A DNA stretch of 8,092 nt from JAXJYR01 sp964593515 (lineage in GTDB: Bacteria; Bacillota_I; Bacilli_A; Erysipelotrichales; Erysipelotrichaceae), in the NCBI GenBank assembly GCA_964593515.1, contig CAZQJH010000076.1:1-8092 (forward strand). The letters run 5' to 3'. How positions within the stretch are numbered: position 1 is the stretch's first letter; each line of letters starts with the position of its first letter. Below the pieces are notes generated by a model. The model was given only the letters and a program-made list of their open reading frames with translations, did not search any database and had not been told where the DNA came from. Positions 6,085-8,092 of this stretch are shown in pieces. The position numbers were made by a program, and so were the translations under genes.

Positions 6085-7503
6085 ATGACTAAAAGAAGAA
6101 CTAAAATCGTTTGTACAATTGGACCAGTTTCTGAACCAAAAGAAATGATGTCTAAATTAGTAGATGCGGGAATGAACATTATTCGTTTAAACTTCTCACA
6201 CGGAAGTTTTGAAGAACACGGAGGACGTATTAAAACTATCCGTGAAATCGTTGCTGAAACTGGTAAACCAGTATCAATCTTATTAGATACTAAAGGACCA
6301 GAAGTACGTTTAGGTGACTTCGAAAACAAACAAGAAAAATTCGAAGCTGGAGATATTGTTACTATCGTACGTGAAAAAATCTTAGGAAACCACGAACGTT
6401 TCCACATCCAATGTCCAGAAGTTTTTGATGATGTTGAAGTTGGTGGAACTATTTTAATTGATGATGGTAAATGTCGTTTAACTATTATTGAAAAACGCGA
6501 AGGTGAATTAGTTTGTCGTATTGAAAACCCTCATACATTAAAATCTCGTAAAGGATGTAACTTACCAGGTGTTCATTTAAGTATGCCATTCGTTTCTCCT
6601 AAAGATGAAGCTGATATCCGTTTTGGATGTCAACAAGGTGTTGATTACATCGCTGCTTCTTTCACTAGAAGAAAAGATGACATTTTAGCTATTCGTGAAA
6701 TTTGTCGTCAAGAAGGAAGAGAAGATATTCAAATTATTCCTAAAATTGAAAACCAAGAAGGTTTCGATAACTTAAGAGATATTTTAAGTGTTTCTGATGG
6801 AGTTATGGTTGCTCGTGGAGATTTAGGAGTAGACGTATCTTTTGAATTAGTTCCTTTATACCAAAAAGAAATTATTAGAGTTGCTAATGAATTAGGTAAA
6901 CCAGTTATTACTGCAACTCACATGTTAGAAAGTATGCAAGAAAACCCACGTCCAACTCGTGCTGAAGCTGGAGACGTTGCTAATGCTATTTTAGATGGTA
7001 CTGATGCAATTATGTTAAGTGGAGAATCTGCTGCTGGTAACTATCCAGTTGAAGCTGTTAATACAATGAACCGTATTGCTTTAGCTGTTGAACCTAAATT
7101 ACCTTACGAAGATAAATTAAATACTGCTATTAAAACTTGCCAAAGAACTAAAAACGATGCTATTGCTATCGCTGTAGCTGATACAGTTTTAGCTTTAGAT
7201 GTTGCTGCAGTTATTGCTTTCACATCTAGTGGAAATACAGCAAGAAGATTATCTCGTTTCCGTCCTAACGCACCAATTATTGCTGTATGTTTCGACGAAC
7301 AAGTTAAACGTTCATTAGCATTAAACTGGGGTGTAACTACAGTTGTATCTGATACTGTAAACAACCCAACTAACGAAATTGAGTTAGCTAGAGAAATCGC
7401 TAAATCTCAAGGTATTGAAGCTGGTAAAACAATTATTGTTGTAGCTGGATATCCTGCAGGTAGCGGTGCTACTAACACAATGAAAATTATTGAAGTACAA
7501 TAA
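6085..7503 (+). CDS. pyk: Pyruvate kinase
   Basis: Pyruvate kinase converts phosphoenolpyruvate and ADP to pyruvate and ATP, the last step of glycolysis. The 472 residues end at the normal catalytic/allosteric core (TMKIIEVQ), so the extra C-terminal phosphotransfer-like domain of Bacillus PykA is absent. Motifs in order: TKIVCTIGP (6-14), NIIRLNFSHG (31-40), LDTKGPEVRLG (67-77), IIPKIENQEG with catalytic Lys220 and metal ligand Glu222, VMVARGDLGV with Asp246, ITATHMLESM (275-284) and NPRPTRAE. Glu73 matches the Glu that marks K+-dependent pyruvate kinases, so K+ dependence is inferred. Two signature substitutions are ATHML for the common ATQML and LSGES for LSGET. Codons ending in C (AAC, TTC, ATC, CAC) are far commoner than in dnaB or dnaI, as expected for a highly expressed gene. 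A strong terminator follows. Confidence 0.97.
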   Translation: MTKRRTKIVCTIGPVSEPKEMMSKLVDAGMNIIRLNFSHGSFEEHGGRIKTIREIVAETGKPVSILLDTKGPEVRLGDFENKQEKFEAGDIVTIVREKILGNHERFHIQCPEVFDDVEVGGTILIDDGKCRLTIIEKREGELVCRIENPHTLKSRKGCNLPGVHLSMPFVSPKDEADIRFGCQQGVDYIAASFTRRKDDILAIREICRQEGREDIQIIPKIENQEGFDNLRDILSVSDGVMVARGDLGVDVSFELVPLYQKEIIRVANELGKPVITATHMLESMQENPRPTRAEAGDVANAILDGTDAIMLSGESAAGNYPVEAVNTMNRIALAVEPKLPYEDKLNTAIKTCQRTKNDAIAIAVADTVLALDVAAVIAFTSSGNTARRLSRFRPNAPIIAVCFDEQVKRSLALNWGVTTVVSDTVNNPTNEIELAREIAKSQGIEAGKTIIVVAGYPAGSGATNTMKIIEVQ

Positions 7504-7516
7504 TTAGAAGATGCTT

Positions 7517-7551
7517 AAACTCTTTATGATTTAATCATAAAGAGTTTTTTT
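7517..7551 (+). terminator. Intrinsic terminator after pyk
   Basis: A perfect 14 bp inverted repeat (7517-7530 with 7534-7547) closes a 3 nt TTA loop and leads into a run of seven T (7545-7551). It starts 13 nt after the pyk stop and separates the pfkA-pyk unit from the lipoprotein gene. The stem is AT-rich with few GC pairs. Its A-rich 5' end and T tail might also allow some function in the other direction, but no converging gene is seen. Confidence 0.93.
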
Positions 7552-7645
7552 ATGCTTTGAATGATCATAAAACATAAATATTAATGCGACAAAAATGAGA
7601 AAATTATGCTTTATTTTAGGGATGAAATACATACAAATAAAATAA

Positions 7646-7673
7646 TTCACTGCTACAACTTATGTGTTATAAT
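7646..7673 (+). promoter_or_regulatory. Promoter of the lipoprotein gene (sigma-A type, extended -10)
   Basis: A -35-like TTCACT (7646-7651, four of six matches to TTGACA) and a perfect -10 TATAAT (7668-7673) are separated by 16 nt. TG at 7665-7666 makes an extended -10, TGTTATAAT. A-rich sequence just upstream (about 7633-7645) could act as an UP element. Transcription would start near 7680. Confidence 0.75.
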
Positions 7674-7689
7674 GCTAGTAACTTAGAAA

Positions 7690-7696
7690 GGGGGAG
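7690..7696 (+). promoter_or_regulatory. Strong ribosome binding site of the lipoprotein gene
   Basis: GGGGGAG, preceded by AAA, ends 7 nt before the ATG at 7704, an ideal spacing that fixes this start. Confidence 0.85.
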
Positions 7697-7703
7697 AAAA
7701 AAG

Positions 7704-8092
7704 ATGAAACGTATTATTGTTTTATTATTAATACTTACATTATCGGGATGTACAATTCATAAAAATGCTAGTTATGTTTATGAAACAATGAATCAACAAC
7801 GGATTTCATTAAGTTATTCATATGGTAAAAATGAAAGCTTTAAGGGGTTAGAAGATCAATTTATTATTGGGATTAATGGTTATGAGGTTGTTGGTTATTT
7901 TTTAAATGAAAATGCTCAAGATGAAAGACAAACATCATCATATTATTATAATTATTTACAAGATAATGAAATATCATTTGATGAAGGTGTCATCAATAAC
8001 TATAATTATTTTGCTTATGAAATGAATAATATCTGGTATTATTTCTTACAAATTAATGATGATATAAGTGTTGTTTTAAATGGTAATATTAC
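7704..8092 (+). CDS. Putative lipoprotein of unknown function (3' end cut by window)
   Basis: I do not recognise this gene. The frame is open from ATG 7704 to the window end: 129 full codons and no stop. The N-terminus is a clear lipoprotein signal peptide: MKR, a hydrophobic stretch IIVLLLILT, then the lipobox LSGC with Cys16 as the predicted lipidated residue. The mature protein would be anchored to the outer face of the cytoplasmic membrane. The visible mature part is rich in Tyr, Asn, Asp and Glu (for example SSYYYNYLQDN and NNYNYFAYEMNN), with no further membrane segment and no motif I can name. It has its own promoter and a strong ribosome binding site after the pyk terminator, so it is an independent unit. 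Base and codon use (almost all A/T third positions) match the local genes. The lipoprotein call is firm; any role is unknown. Confidence 0.85.
   Translation, partial: MKRIIVLLLILTLSGCTIHKNASYVYETMNQQRISLSYSYGKNESFKGLEDQFIIGINGYEVVGYFLNENAQDERQTSSYYYNYLQDNEISFDEGVINNYNYFAYEMNNIWYYFLQINDDISVVLNGNI

Noticed and set aside
5949..6407. A 152-codon open frame on the - strand across the pfkA-pyk junction
   Set aside because: It is fully antisense to two certain genes, has no family resemblance, and its openness follows from the codon bias of pyk.
7104..7364. An 86-codon - strand frame inside pyk
   Set aside because: It is a shadow of the pyk coding sequence.
7548..7572. A second small hairpin, TTTTATG paired with CATAAAA
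   Set aside because: Only 7 bp, almost all AT, with an 11 nt loop; it is expected by chance here and the terminator upstream is far stronger.
7595..7645. A 16-codon small frame (MRKLCFILGM...) in the gap before the lipoprotein
   Set aside because: It has no Shine-Dalgarno and no promoter in front of it, and it is too short to support as a gene in AT-rich sequence.

Overview
The window reads as ordinary chromosome of an AT-rich (by eye about 30% GC) low-GC Gram-positive bacterium. The Firmicutes-type replication initiation pair dnaB-dnaI, a Pol I with a decayed proofreading site, a DDBH-type DnaB and strong AGGAGG-like ribosome binding sites all point there. The compact order polA-mutM-coaE-dnaB-dnaI-pfkA-pyk suggests an Erysipelotrichia/Coprobacillaceae-like lineage, but that placement is inference. 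All tryptophans are TGG and mutM ends in TGA, so the standard bacterial code fits and the Mollicutes code is not needed.

Layout: every gene is on the + strand. Positions 2-5049 hold a tightly packed replication/repair operon: the 3' part of polA, mutM (3 nt gap), coaE (ATGA overlap), dnaB (11 nt overlap) and dnaI (TAATG, 1 nt overlap). After 51 nt with a weak extended -10 come the glycolytic genes pfkA and pyk (21 nt apart), closed by a clear intrinsic terminator at 7517-7551. Positions 7552-7703 hold AT-rich sequence with a good promoter. It drives a lipoprotein gene of unknown function that runs off the end of the window.

How the genes fit together: Pol I (gap filling, primer removal) and MutM (8-oxoguanine excision) act in DNA repair. 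DnaB and DnaI load the replicative helicase at origins and stalled forks. CoaE makes the last step of coenzyme A synthesis. PfkA and Pyk are the two classic control points of glycolysis. No terminator is visible between dnaI and pfkA, so read-through from replication genes into glycolysis genes is possible.

I see no mobile element, CRISPR array, RNA gene or novel multi-gene system. The less ordinary points are a recurring strand-biased 9-mer tied to an Ala-Lys codon context, an Arg-to-Asn change in an otherwise canonical PfkA active-site motif, expression-type codon bias confined mainly to pyk, and the unassigned lipoprotein.
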